NCBI GenBank assembly: GCA_033807695.1 | Contig: CM066311.1 | Coordinates: 2,046,001-2,110,000, forward strand | DNA length: 64,000 bases | Reading direction: 5' to 3' | DNA from: Daedaleopsis sinensis | Taxonomy: Eukaryota > Basidiomycota > Agaricomycetes > Polyporales > Polyporaceae | Shown: positions 48,296-59,463 of the stretch, piece by piece | Numbering within the stretch: position 1 is the stretch's first letter | Layout of the letters: the number at the start of each line of letters is the position of its first letter | The notes under the pieces: generated by a model | What the model saw: the letters and a program-made list of their open reading frames with translations, nothing else | Told to the model about the DNA's origin: nothing | Databases searched by the model: none | Translations under genes and position numbers: made by a program

Positions 48296-49498
48296 GCTGG
48301 GCCAGACGCGTCGGGGAGCGAGACAGGGGATGTCGGAGGACCGCGCGAGAGAGGAGGGACGCGTCGGGGGTTGGTGCGTACGGGCTGTATTTAATAGAGT
48401 GAAAGAGACGGCTGGGAAAATGAGGAAGGGTCCGCGCGCCAGCGGGTGGGAGTCGGGGTGCTCGGGAGCGGATAGGCCCTGCCGGTGGGTCGGTCTCCGC
48501 TTGCCTGTAAGTATAGACTTTGAACTGATACGCGCGAATCCCGCGACGACTTCGAACACACGCACCCAGACGCACCCATGTGGAACTCGCACTAGCCCAA
48601 GATCTCCTCCCTCCCTAGATCGGAGGAGAAAGCCCCGACACACTAACCCTGCAAATCTCGATGGCGGACAACATACCACCGACCGCCCACATGCCATCCT
48701 CACGATCAACCCATCCTCTGGACTGCTGCTATAGTCGGGACGGGCTCAAATGACCCGCAGTCCTCGCAGTGCAAACCATGATCGATGGAGCTGCCAGGGA
48801 TAGGCGAAGCAGTGACAAAGTCGAACCCGAGACTACGACAAATCCGCGCGCGATTTGTGTTCGCTGTCGTGCTTGGAGCTGCGAACTTGAAGTTTGCGTT
48901 CTCGTCGCAAACGCATGCGCTACTTGGTGAGAGTATTTCATCTGCAGCAAGTACACCCTCCCGAGTCCAGTCCAGCATTCCATCGAGATGCAGATGCGCA
49001 CGCACCTTGAATTCCGTGACGGAGGAACAACTGCCAGTGGCGGAAGACAAACTGCTCTGAGCGCTTACGCGTTGAAAATCAACAGCGTGGAGGAAACAAC
49101 TTCATACTTAACTTGACAGATGATGAACACCGAGTCTCGACACGATGGTGAACCGCTTCAAACGTCCCCGAAAGTGATGTTAAGCGGGAAGCTGGATGAT
49201 ATGCTTGAAGCTTGATGAGTGAGACTTCAACTGCTCATACTCCGTGCGAAGGCGAAGGCGAGAGAGACTCACGAGCACGTCTCCGCAGGCCCGGCCCTTC
49301 AACATGGGTGTCAATATATTAGACTTCGCACTGTCAAAGCCGAGGGGTTCAACCTGATAGAGCACGATACATCAGACTGAAACCCCCGAGCTTCAATCGG
49401 GTCTCAGTATCTACGCTATGCACCGAACGTCCGAGGAGCGCATACCGACGGAGCACGTTGAAGATGAGGGACTCGGAAGAATGGATTCAAAGGCAAGA
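48296..49498. other. Intergenic stretch between P450-6 and P450-7
   Basis: P450-6 upstream region and P450-7 downstream region; no gene seen. Confidence 0.5.
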
Positions 49499-51708
49499 TC
49501 AAATGGGATCCTCTCCAGCCAATTCGACGTAGCTCAGCATGCTCTCGTGCTCTTTCGAACGAGGCCCCACGTCGCACTTGAATGGCTTCGGGGAGCTACG
49601 AACGCGCATACATGAGCCTGCTTTTCGACGGACCCAACCACATACATAGCAAGAAGCGCGTACCTGATCACTCCCCCAGTATACTCCCCACAGGGCACGA
49701 TCTCCGTCCCGTGCTCGTCACGGGCCCGCGCTATGTCGAACGTCGCGAGGATGCTGACCATGGAAAGCCACAGCGACTCGAGCGCTAGGAACCGCCCGGG
49801 GCATACCCGACGACCGAACCCGAACGCAGCGACGGACGGGTCCTGCACGTCCAAATTGAGCGTGCCGTCCCGGTTGAGGAACCGCTCGGGGTCGAAAGCG
49901 GAGGGGTTGGGGTACGCGGCTTCGTCCTGCAGGATTGACCTTCGGGGGGACGTCAGACGAGTGGACCGTTGTCGACCATTTGGGCACGCACTCACCACAC
50001 ATTTCCGATGACAGTTGACCCTTTGGGGATCAAGTATTCGCCGTACACGTCGTCGGCCGTCGTCATGTGCGGCACCGCTGTGGGTTTGTTCAACTATAAT
50101 CAGTGTTCTTGTGGATGATGCGGGACGGTGGACAGAGACAAACCAAGAGGCGCGATAGGCCGCCATCGAAGGACCTCTTTCAGTACCGCCGTAGTGTACG
50201 GGAGGGCATCCTTGTCGGAGAAGTCAGGGAGACGGTGCGGTCCGACGACCTTGTCAATGTCCTCTTGAGCTTTCCGCTGCACGTCCGGGTGAAGGTTCAT
50301 GGCAAGGAAGAACGTCTCTAACGTCGCAACAACCTATATATGTAGGCTACCGTCAGTGAGATTATCATGGGCCCTGGTGCATGCTCTACTCACCGTTTCG
50401 GAACCCGCTGTGGTGGACAGTTGTACAGGCATTGCGTCAGCGGCTGGTCATCGCACCGTTATGGAAAGTGCTAAATCGTACATACCCAGATACAACGAGC
50501 CCAGAGCGGAACGAATTGCCCAGTCCCCCGGATTCGCGTCCCCCGCGCTCTCCTGCTTCTCACAGTACGTTTCAATTAGCGATGTCGTCGCGCATGGTCC
50601 AATCTCGCCAGTCGTCTGAGACGTAACACCGCAGAAGTGAGTCATGCGCATCCTTTGAAACAAGAAGCTACCCTACCATGCGCTCGTAGGCCATGTCAAG
50701 CGGGTCGTGCACAACCCGGTCGGAGATGGCGTGCATCCGATTAGCTTCTCGTTTGAAGGCGGCACCGGGGAACCACTCGGGAATGTACCGCACTATCGAG
50801 ATGTGAGCACAATGGCTCATATCTGACAGCGCGGAAGTAGGACGCACAGATGGGAAGCAGGTCGACCCAGCGATACCCAGCAGCGAGCTGGTCGATGACG
50901 AACCGCGATGCATTTTCAGCCATCACGAAGTACGGGTCGTCGTGCGTCTTGACGTTGATGTCATAAGTTATGGACAAGATCATAGATCCCGCCCAGCTGA
51001 GGAATGAGGTCAATAACGGAGATACAGAAGCGAGTTAGTATGCGTACAGATGAATAGCCTGCGCAAAGTCATTTCCGTCCTGGAGCAAGTCGAGTAGTAG
51101 CCATCGAGTAGACTTAAGCTGGTGGGGACGGAACTGTGACACGGAGTCTGAGTTGAAGTCGTGGCGCGCCATCTTTCGGGACTCTCTCCAGGCGCTCCCG
51201 TACGGAAGACCGCCCATCGACCAGTCAAGTCCGCAGAGATTGTTGTACATTGTCATCTGCGGTCTGCGGGACTCCACCTCAGCAAAATAAGTCTAGTAGG
51301 CACTGGCAACGACACAATGCTTGCACGAACCTGTCCGAGTAGACAGTCGACCTCTTTTCAAACAGCTCGTTCGCAATGCTGAGAGAGTTGACTATAACGA
51401 TGTTGGTCCCCAACGCGCTGACGCGGATGATATCGGAATCTGTGTGAATCATACATGAATTCGAAGACTGCCGAGGCTTTTGCTCGGATGAACTACGCAC
51501 TGTATTGACGGCTCCAAGCTCTGTATGTTTCCCAAGGCTTGGAGTCGGGGTTCGGTATTTGGAACAAGTTGCCGAGCAGTGGTAGTCCTCGAGGGCCTGG
51601 AGGGGTTCTGAGACGAGACACTCTCAAACGGCGCGCGCCGATGTAGCTGCAGAGCATTGCAAGAGCAACAGCGATGATCGCGAACGGATCAGACGGTATG
51701 AAAGGCAT
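49499..51708 (-). CDS. Cytochrome P450 (P450-7)
   Basis: Microsomal P450 of the same broad group as P450-1. The ATG at 51708 opens an anchor ([17 protein letters not shown]) and [18 protein letters not shown]. Then follow [42 protein letters not shown], the I-helix AGSETV (Glu for Asp, Val for the second Thr; microexon 50394-50407), EVLRW (ExxR), FDPERFL, and [11 protein letters not shown] (haem Cys within one exon). The final exon restores [15 protein letters not shown] and stops at 49499. Without this last splice the open frame runs into unrelated sequence. It is more diverged from P450-1, -3 and -4 than they are from each other. Confidence 0.88.
50394..50407 (-). other. 14-nt microexon of P450-7
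   Basis: Completes an alanine codon and encodes Gly-Ser-Glu-Thr, at the same site and phase as the other three microexons. Confidence 0.85.
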
Positions 51709-52798
51709 GCTGTTGAAGGTAGAAGGTGAAGTTCGAGATTGAGAGGGTCGTGCAGCACCCTGTGCTCATAAAGAGGGCTTAAGTACCGGTACGGTTAGGT
51801 TTCGACTTTCGAAGCGCTGCTGAGCTCCAATCGAGGATCCCGAAGAAGGATTACACTTGCAGTGTAGGTCTGCTACGTGTGTGTCTGCGGAGCCTCGAGA
51901 CATCGACGCGACGTCACAGTGAAGGAACTATGCGAACCTTCGAATGCGCCTCGGCGGAAGAGGGGGACTGGGGGTGGATCGGGCCTGTGACCCTGCTGCA
52001 CCAAGTCTTGGGGGTCTGGGAAGCGGGAGTACGGAATCTATATAGTCTTCGGTTCGCACGACCTCTTCATAGGAGTACGCGCCTGCTGATGCTAAGTACA
52101 TAAGTATCGAGAATGTGAGCAATGCAAGTAGTAATCGCAGAGTTGAAGGCCAATGGGAGTGCCAATCACCTTACTAGATCGTTGTTGTCTTTGAATATTG
52201 GTGTAAGTTGTGACACATCGCATCATCCACGCATGATGTTCTGAGTACCAGCTTAACGGAGCACCGGTGCTTCAAACCACAACGTGAAACACTTCAACCT
52301 GACACTGGCAATCGATCCAATTCAAGTTCACTTCCCCGCTGCGATAGTACTATCGGTCAAATAGCGTACTGCGTGAGCAGTGGCTGCAACATGTAGCTCT
52401 TGCCTCAGGCTGGAGTTCTGAACTGACTGAATACTCGTTCGCCGCTCCTAAGATGTTTTCCGCAGTCTGCGTGGCTTCAAGCTGTTGAAGTCGCTGAGGG
52501 ACTTGGACTCGGAGAGGTAGTAGTACTGTCGCAATAAGTTACCTAGTAAATAGTACTTTTATATGAAGGGGACTTACTACACGCATTGTTGCTGAGCAGT
52601 TAGCCATAAGATGAGCACGATGTTCGCGTGTCTCTACAGCCTGAGTGAGACGAGCAATTAATCATGATGAGCAGGAGGTGGTGGAGGTTGGGATTAGGGT
52701 TAGGGGAGACCTGGGGAGACCGAGCGCCTGTGTAGAATTCACTTTGGCCGCAACCAGTCTTACTACAAGCTAATATCCTCGTTCGCCTCATCCTCTAT
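51709..52798. other. Divergent region between P450-7 and the BTB gene
   Basis: No supported gene. Two adjacent TTAGGG-like units occur near 52691-52702, too few to call a telomeric array. Confidence 0.5.
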
Positions 52799-53922
52799 AT
52801 GCCAGACATCATTGCATCTCCGACGGTAGAAAATGGCGCAGAGGGTAAACCAGTCCCTGCACCTGCCCAGGCCCATTCGTCGCCGCCGGAGGATAAAGTT
52901 TGGGACTCGGATGGCTCTGTAGTTCCTGACGACCTCCTATGGCTCGACGACGGGAACATTGTACTCGTTGCTGGAAATGCCGCATTCAAAGTCTACAAGG
53001 GGCTCTTAGCCGCACAATCCCCCGTCTTCGCCGACATACTCTCCACGGCCAGTCCTGACACCGATCAGGAGCTTTACAACGGTACACCAGCAGTCCGACT
53101 ATACGACTCCCCCACCGACATCAGGTTCTTCCTCCAAGCTCTTCTACCGACGGCTGATATTGAGTATGTAATCTGCTCGCACGTCCCCAAACCCACACTG
53201 ATACGTTGACTCTGATGTGAACCTACTTTCAGCATCTACCGCCGTTCCGATCACAGGGGTTACGACTTCGAGAGGCTTTTCTCGGTCACGCGTCTAGCCA
53301 ACAAGTATCAAATCGTCGCCCTCGAGCAGCAAGCCATCGAATGTCTGAAGGAGTACTTCACGCACAAGTTCGAGGTATGGGAACAGGTGAATCGGCATCG
53401 ACAGGTCATCGAGCTCGAAGAATACACCACGAGCATTGGGGTAGTCCGCCTCGCACGTCTCACGGGGAACTTCAATATGCTTCCCGCAGCGCTCTACGAC
53501 TGTGTCATGGTTGGCGACGACGTCGACAACGGCTGGGTCCGTGAGGACGGGTCCGTGGAACACCTCGACGCGGACGATTTGGAACGGTGCAAGAGCAGAG
53601 CGGCTCCCGCACGATCCACCAGGAACGTAACGAGATCTTGGGCGGCATCCACTCCTCGACTCCCTCCACCGACTGCCTCACTCCAGACCAGTGTACGAAC
53701 TCGCACATAGAACTGCGGAGGACCGCCGTCGACGGCGGCAAATGGTGGATGCCCCTCGCGTCTGAGTCGTACTTCGTCACGGATCCAGCATGGTCCGGGC
53801 TGTATCCCATGTGCAGCGAGTGTCGAGATGCTTTCATCGAGCGGGATCGCGAGGTGCACCACGCTCTTTGGGGGAGGCTGCCGAGCCTCTTCAACTTGTC
53901 CTTTGAGGGATGGGACGAGTGA
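52799..53922 (+). CDS. BTB/POZ-domain protein with an apparent frameshift
   Basis: Exon 1 (52799-53163) encodes an acidic N-terminus and a BTB core (WLDDGNIVLVAGNAAFKVYKG, QSPVFADIL), a protein-interaction fold often used by Cullin-3 adaptors. Exon 2 starts at 53233 with IYRRSDHRGYDFERLF and continues through NKYQIVALEQQAIECLKEYF. At about 53585-53595, after DADDLERC, the coding-looking sequence moves into another frame, which then runs through TDQCTNSHIELRRT-like text, YFVTDPAWSGLYPMCSEC and a stop at 53922. No GT-AG intron explains the shift. It is either a disabled gene, a sequencing error or an unusual splice. The family is greatly expanded in Agaricomycetes. Confidence 0.7.
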
Positions 53923-54189
53923 GTCATATGTCCCCATCTTACTAGTGCGGCTTCGTGGAACGTATCGCTCACAGTCCGTCTTTCCTAGGAAGTGAAAGGG
54001 CTCAGGATACCAAATTTACTCACTTGTTTTTAGTCGATGTACTCTATCTCCCGCAGATGCTTGATCGTTATATAGCCTCTTCTGATTTTGTATTGTCTGC
54101 CTCCTCCACAGACGGAGCACTGATAAGGTACCCACTGCAGCCAGGAGTGTAACGGCCGTCAGCTCTCTGCGTCAGTTGATGTCGGTCCG

Positions 54190-54555
54190 ATGTCAGAAAA
54201 ACTCTGCATTACACTCAAGGTGAGCACTGAATGCCACACATTCGAGCTCGTAACATAACATGCTAACCTTCTCTGGCAGGATATATGTGGAACCTTCTAT
54301 GATACCGACACTCTGGAGCACGTCTTGCGCTCGTTAACTTTGGTTCTCGATAATTCACCATACTTTCAGGAGTCAGGACTGCCGCCACAAGCCCCTGAAC
54401 GGTCACCTGCGACAACCCAAACCTCCCTTTTTAGAAAGCGTCGTGCGAAACTCCTAACTCTTGACAGCACTCTAACACGAACGCGGCGTGCTTCAATGCT
54501 CAGTTGCACGAAGTTTTTCCAGGTAAGCCGGTCGACTCGCATACATGGTATATAA
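54190..54555 (+). CDS. Putative small protein of about 100 residues
   Basis: Exon 1 (54190-54219) encodes MSEKLCITLK. The intron (54220-54279) has a GTGAGC donor, a TGCTAAC branch-site match and a CTGGCAG acceptor. Exon 2 (54280-54555) continues the frame through DTDTLEHVLRSLTLVLDNSP and a basic RKRRAK stretch to a stop. The convincing intron is the main evidence. No family recognised. Its stop codon overlaps the TATA box of the next gene. It could also be a decayed fragment. Confidence 0.35.
54549..54555 (+). promoter_or_regulatory. TATA box of the CxRC repeat gene
   Basis: TATATAA lies 59-65 bp before the ATG at 54614, a good spacing for a short 5' UTR. Confidence 0.75.
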
Positions 54556-54613
54556 GTAAGCACTCGCCGTCCTCTCTGCTCTCCAATCCCCTCAGCACGG
54601 ATAGTACTCAATA

Positions 54614-56055
54614 ATGGCCTTCAAGTCGCTTTGCTTGTATTCTGCCGTATTGCTCTACGTCTTCGCCCTCCTTGCCTCGGTGAGTCGTGAACGGCTGCAT
54701 TCACCGTTGTATTCCTGTACTAACACTGCTGGTAGTCTTCCGGCGCCGGCCTAGTCAAGCGCACTGACCTGCGCGACGAGCTGGACCGCCCAGTGTACTC
54801 CTGGATGATTGGCGAGGACGAACAGGATCGTTTGACTGACCTTCTTGAGCACGACTTCCACGCGGTCGGCGTCGCCGGGACGTACGTCACCGCCCCGCCG
54901 CACAGGTGCGCCCGCTGCGGCAAGGAGACTGAGTTCATCGACTGGTATGTGCCGAGTATTCCGCATCCCCTCTGTTCAAGCTGTTGCACTACCTCTATCT
55001 CACGCGATATTTGCACTCACGTTCAGGGTCTACACCGCTCTTGCTCGCGGGGTCCATTCCCGCGAGTTCATCGTTGAGTCTCTCAAGGCTGGGCGTACCC
55101 CTGAGAGCGTCCACCACGACGTGTACTGCTCTCGCTGCGGGCACTTGACCCACTTCCGTGACCATTCGGGTCATGAGGGCGGATTCATGCATATTTCCCA
55201 AGCTGCGGTACGTTTCATGTTTATTCCTGCTTTCAAGTTGCGTATGCGCCGGCGGGGCTTAGTCTGTGTAACTATCTCGCTTCAGCCTTACGACCGTGCG
55301 ACGAAGACATTCGAAAGGTCTGCTTTCAAGCGCGATGCCGAGGGTACTACTGAGGTACGTTATATTTAGGAGGTTCGAGGGGAGCTTGTGCTAAGTGTCG
55401 TGTCTATCCGTCGTCTCACCCTCCCTAAGGCCCCGCTCGAGAAGAAGGCCGAGAACGCCGGGTGGTGCCAGCGCTGTGTCTTGGGGAACTGGATCATCAA
55501 GCGTGAGGAGTCTGACGAGGTGCGCACACGCTCAAGTACTCCTATCCTCAACCAAGTTGAAGTTAATGCTCTACTGTACAGGGCTCTGGGATCTCTCAGC
55601 GTCTGGAGAAGAAATCGGAGGACGCGGGCTGGTGCCAGCGGTGTGTCTTGGGAAACTGGATTATCAAGCGCGACCAAGAGACGAGTACGGTGACTCCGGC
55701 GGGAGTCGAGGTACGACCTCCGTTCCTCCCGAGGTCCCCCGATAACTCATATATCACATGTCTCGGGGCGGTGCCGCTGCAGATGGACGAGAAGCTCGAG
55801 AAGAAGGCCGAAAACGCAGGGTGGTGTCAACGCTGTGTCCTGGGTAACTGGATCATCAAACGCGACTCGGAGTCGATCGAGGTGCGCACACATGCGAATT
55901 ATCTGGTATATGAACCATGTCGAGTCTCCGCTATACAGGAACCTCCTGTCTCCCAGTCCCTTGAGAAGAAGGGCGAAGACGCGGGTTGGTGTCAGCGCTG
56001 TGTCTTGGGGAACTGGATTATCAAGCGCGATCCTGTTACCGCTGCTGAGCAGTGA
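54614..56055 (+). CDS. Secreted CxRC-module repeat protein with Kex2-type sites (unknown family)
   Basis: Eight exons, 54614-54679, 54736-54944, 55027-55207, 55286-55354, 55430-55519, 55582-55710, 55783-55881 and 55939-56055, give 319 residues in frame. Residues 1-22 form a signal peptide (LYSAVLLYVFALLAS). Lys-Arg follows at 30-31. CARC (80-83) and CSRC (126-129) are single modules. Four near-identical units then appear, one per exon, each with LEKK, AGWCQRCVLG and NWIIKR (Cys pairs at 188/191, 223/226, 263/266 and 299/302). Lys-Arg followed by Asp or Glu recurs at 167-168, 199-200, 234-235, 274-275 and 310-311. The repeat exons are phase 0 at both ends. I do not recognise the family; a processed peptide precursor or a metal-binding secreted protein are both open. 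Confidence 0.88.
55430..56055 (+). repeat. Four tandem exon duplications encoding the CQRC unit
   Basis: Exons 5-8 (55430-55519, 55582-55710, 55783-55881, 55939-56055) share a ~65-bp block coding the same peptide unit. Exons 5 and 7 also share the donor-side intron start (GTGCGCACAC). Conservation of the block is far higher than that of the linkers between units. Confidence 0.9.
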
Positions 56056-56555
56056 TCAAGCGATCTGATAGACCTCGTGGCAAGAGCATCGACAAGTCAA
56101 GCACCTTCTACCTCTTCGGATTCGCCCTATTTACGTCTTAGTACCACAAGCTCATACGCGCGCCAACTTCGCCGGATGTGAAGATATAAAGCGCTGCCAG
56201 ATAGATCGAACGTGTACTGCAATACCAGGTCAGAATGAGTACAGAGTACCGTACATAATAACAGATACAGAATGGTCTACCCGTGCAGTGGGTCCCAGAA
56301 TACAACCAGCGCGCGATAGATAACTTGAAAGTACACAGCATTTCAACGACAAAGCGACAGGAAGAGAAATTCGAAAGGTACACTACAGAAAATTGTGTGA
56401 CAGAGGGGAACGGTTGCTAAGATGGAGTAAAGACAACAGAAAAGCGACAGATTAGCATAAAAATCGAAAGGCAACGATGACAAAAGCGTCCAAGCAGGCG
56501 ACATTAGTGTGCACAACAATAGCGGCTGAGCGCTAGCAGCATCCGAGAGGGAGCA
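56056..56555. other. 3' region of the repeat gene and of the next gene
   Basis: A convergent, AT-rich spacer with no gene visible. Confidence 0.5.
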
Positions 56556-58006
56556 CTAGAGCTTTCGCCTCTTCTTCGCTCCCTGCTCGCCATCCGAGTT
56601 CCCATCATCCTGACCACTGGCATTGCGCGCCGTCTCGTCCTCCTCGTCCGCGTCGTCCTCCTCGCGTGCACGCTTGCACGAACGTACATGGTCCCTCGAC
56701 GAGCCCTCGACGAACTCCGGCAGTGCCTGACCTGGGCTAGAGACGAAGGCGCCAGGAAGGAGGTCGTACGATCCCGGGACCGAATGCTGGCTGCGCGGGG
56801 TGTTGAAAGTGGTCCGCGGGGCTTCCGACGCTGGGCGTTGCAAAGTGAAGCTGATTGACGGGCGGCCGTGGCCGTACGGCCGCCGGCTGGAGGTGGACCT
56901 ACGGGAACGCGTACGTCTCTTCACCACAATTTCCTCTGCGCCGGGGGAAGGGGAGTGGTGGACGGAGGTCGGGATGGGGGCACGGCGTCTGTGCCTGACG
57001 GCGGGATGCTCGGACTCGTCCGCGGACGAGACAAGAGTCATGTCGGTGTCCATGTCGTGCGTGTGCGAGGGCGAGGGCGAGGTGCTCCACTGCGAAGAAG
57101 ACGCAAACGAGGACCGCCGGGATGTTCGGGACGCTGCGGACCCGCGTCGGAATCCCCCATACGCTGTTGCGAGGTGGCGCTCCAGGAAGGCCCGGGTCCG
57201 GTCTTCAGAGAGGAAGAAGTCATCCGGGATGGCTTTGAACACGCTGCGCGGGTCGGTGTCCGCCTCGTCCTCGGGGTCGGTGGCGTCGCTGCCGGCGTCG
57301 ACGAGGCCGCCCGAATAGTCCGGGTTCTCCCTCCGCCAAGCTGCGGTGTTCATCAAATGCCTGAACACGGGCACGCCAGAGCTGTCCTTCTGCTTTGGAA
57401 GAAGGATATCGAACGCCGCGTTACGCGCCTCGCGGTTGAACTTGAAGTGGCCGTTGATGTAGTCGAGGACCTCCGTGTGCGAGGGTAGGCCGTCGGTGTA
57501 GAGCGCGACATCTGAGAGACTTGGGACGGGTCCCCAGTCGTTCCTCCAATAAGGGGCTGTAGAGAGAGAGAGAGTAAGTAGCGGTTGCTTGTCAAAGATA
57601 GACGATTGTGCGTACTCGGAGTAACGATAGGCGGGGGAGAGGGCCCTCTCTGCGCCACTGCTGGAGTGGCGGATAGGAATTCGTATTCAAAGGGGCCCAT
57701 CTTGATATACCCGCCTTCAGCTTCAAGAATTGGTTCGGATTTGGGCTTCGGAGGAGCATTAACTGTGACTGTGGCGGGGTCCTGGTAGGGAGCAATGATA
57801 CTTTCGAGCCCGATGGTCTCTAGTCAGAGGGATGTGAATGCCAGCTATCGACTTCTGCTCACCTCCTGATCAACGCTAGGAGCGAGAACGATGCGGAGGT
57901 GGCATTCGGGGTGGTATTGTTACCAGCTATTGTGCTAGACGTCAGCATAACCGTCAAAAGGACCGGGCGTAACAATAAGAGACGTGCCTGTAGGCTTTTG
58001 AGACAT
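56556..58006 (-). CDS. Hypothetical nuclear-type protein with C-terminal NLS
   Basis: The last exons (57545-56556) encode a conserved-looking segment (PYWRNDWGPVPSLSDVALY, EVLDYINGHFKFNREARNAAF, ILLPKQKDSS) followed by a low-complexity Ser/Arg/Asp-rich tail. Candidate nuclear localisation signals are VKRRTRSRR and KKRRKL at the C-terminus. The preceding exon (about 57795-57612) gives GGYIKMGPFEYEFL and joins in frame. The first ATG is probably at 58006 (MSQKPTGTS), but the splice joining it to the next exon could not be settled. No known domain recognised. A chromatin or transcription role is only suggested by composition. Confidence 0.6.
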
Positions 58007-59463
58007 TGGTGATTCAGTAAGTTGGCACGAGCGGCGCAGGAGACGGGGGAGTTGTGATATTGTGATAGTACGGAACAGCTCCACGAGCCAGCCGATCGCT
58101 ACTCTTATACAAGGGAGGAGGACGCTTTGGCAGCAGGATGCGTCATCCCAGGCCTGCAAGCGGAGGCGTGGATCTCCGTCAAAGCGTGGAAGTCACGCAG
58201 AGCACCGCCAAAGCAGGGCCTCCAGGCCTGTGCCACCCAATGCGGGCAAGAGCGAGCGGATATCTGCATCCAAGAATCAGTGCACGCACCGCCCACACGA
58301 GCTAGTGTGCATGCTTTCGCTGCTTCGAGAAGTAGCTTGGGATCCGGATACAGCACTGGCGGATGTCCTCGAGGCGTGTGGGCGTCGGAAAGGGTGGGGC
58401 AGTTCCTGTCAGGCAACACGAGTAGCGGACGTGTGGTCGGCTCTAACTTGAGAAGACCCCTTGCGCGCTCCGACGCTAGGCACATTCTCCCGTGAGCTAG
58501 GCTAGAGCCTGGGGCCATTTCCTTCCACGTTTCTCTGCCTGCATACGGTGTTATTAAATGCAGAGTGAGGATCAGCGGGCACACCAGGTTCATATGGGCC
58601 GCTTGGGCCGAAGTCGAGCGTTGACAATAGGCGTGGATACGCACTTCACATAATCACAATAACGAGCACCAAACACTTCTAGACAATATTAATCGTTAAG
58701 TTATGACCGTCTATAACTTGAACGTACCTCAACGATTTTCGTCGGAGCCAATTGGCGTGCCACAGCCGAAAGCTTTTGTGCAGCTGAAGGTCAAGACCTG
58801 ACCTGACCAGCCTCGGCGACTACACAATTCGATGTAGCGGACATGTGCTCGTCATACTCTTTCGCATGGCCCAGCATGTAGTGTACTCTTCAGGGACGCC
58901 TAATGAGAACGTCCTGGCGAGGGGTCGAGGTTCCCCGACTTGTCCGACTCAACCCCCATGACGCCACGTGCCGCCAGGCTTATTGAGCAACCAGCCCAGC
59001 GATAGCGTGGATATGCCCCGGACCTGAACATATTCTTCAAGAAAAGGTATGAGTATTAAATGTTAAACAATCCGGGACCCGTAAATGTCCTCACAAATAG
59101 GTCGTCAAGGCAGTGAGCCAGAGGTTGCGACTCACCGCCCGGGCCTGTAGGTACAAGTCCCTCGGGCTGCGATGGAATCTTCGGGCTTCCTCGATGCTTC
59201 ACACAACCAAAGCAAATCTGAGAAAAAGTTAGGGAACTTACTGTCGGCACACAGCTGGTTTATCACGAGCTAAGCTCATGGAGCTCCTCTGGCACTGGCC
59301 CAGATGTCATTGGATGAGCAAGTTGTGTTTTTGAATTTTCGAAGTTGTTCATTACAAGCGCCCCGGAAGCGACCAAGCAAGACCAAACAAACAACCGCAG
59401 GGCTTCTGGCTCTCCGCTCGAACTACTCCTCAGGCTCCTCCCTCCTCCTCCTCTTCCTCGATT
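58007..59463. other. Divergent intergenic stretch upstream of the CFA20 gene
   Basis: About 1.45 kb between a minus-strand start and a plus-strand start. A CCTCCTCCT pyrimidine run lies near 59437-59457. No supported gene. Confidence 0.5.

Noticed and set aside
50394..50407. Loss of a catalytic residue in P450-7 (Glu for Asp in the I-helix)
   Set aside because: Glu at this position is common among active P450s, and P450-5 and P450-6 also have it, so it does not signal a dead enzyme.
52690..52705. TTAGGG-like units suggesting an interstitial telomere
   Set aside because: Only about two units, which is expected by chance.
54614..56055. Assignment of the repeat protein to the ustiloxin-type (dikaritin) RiPP class
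   Set aside because: The Kex2-type layout fits, but the unit has no typical Tyr-x-Ile core and no UstY-like tailoring gene is visible in the window. It is left as an unknown family.
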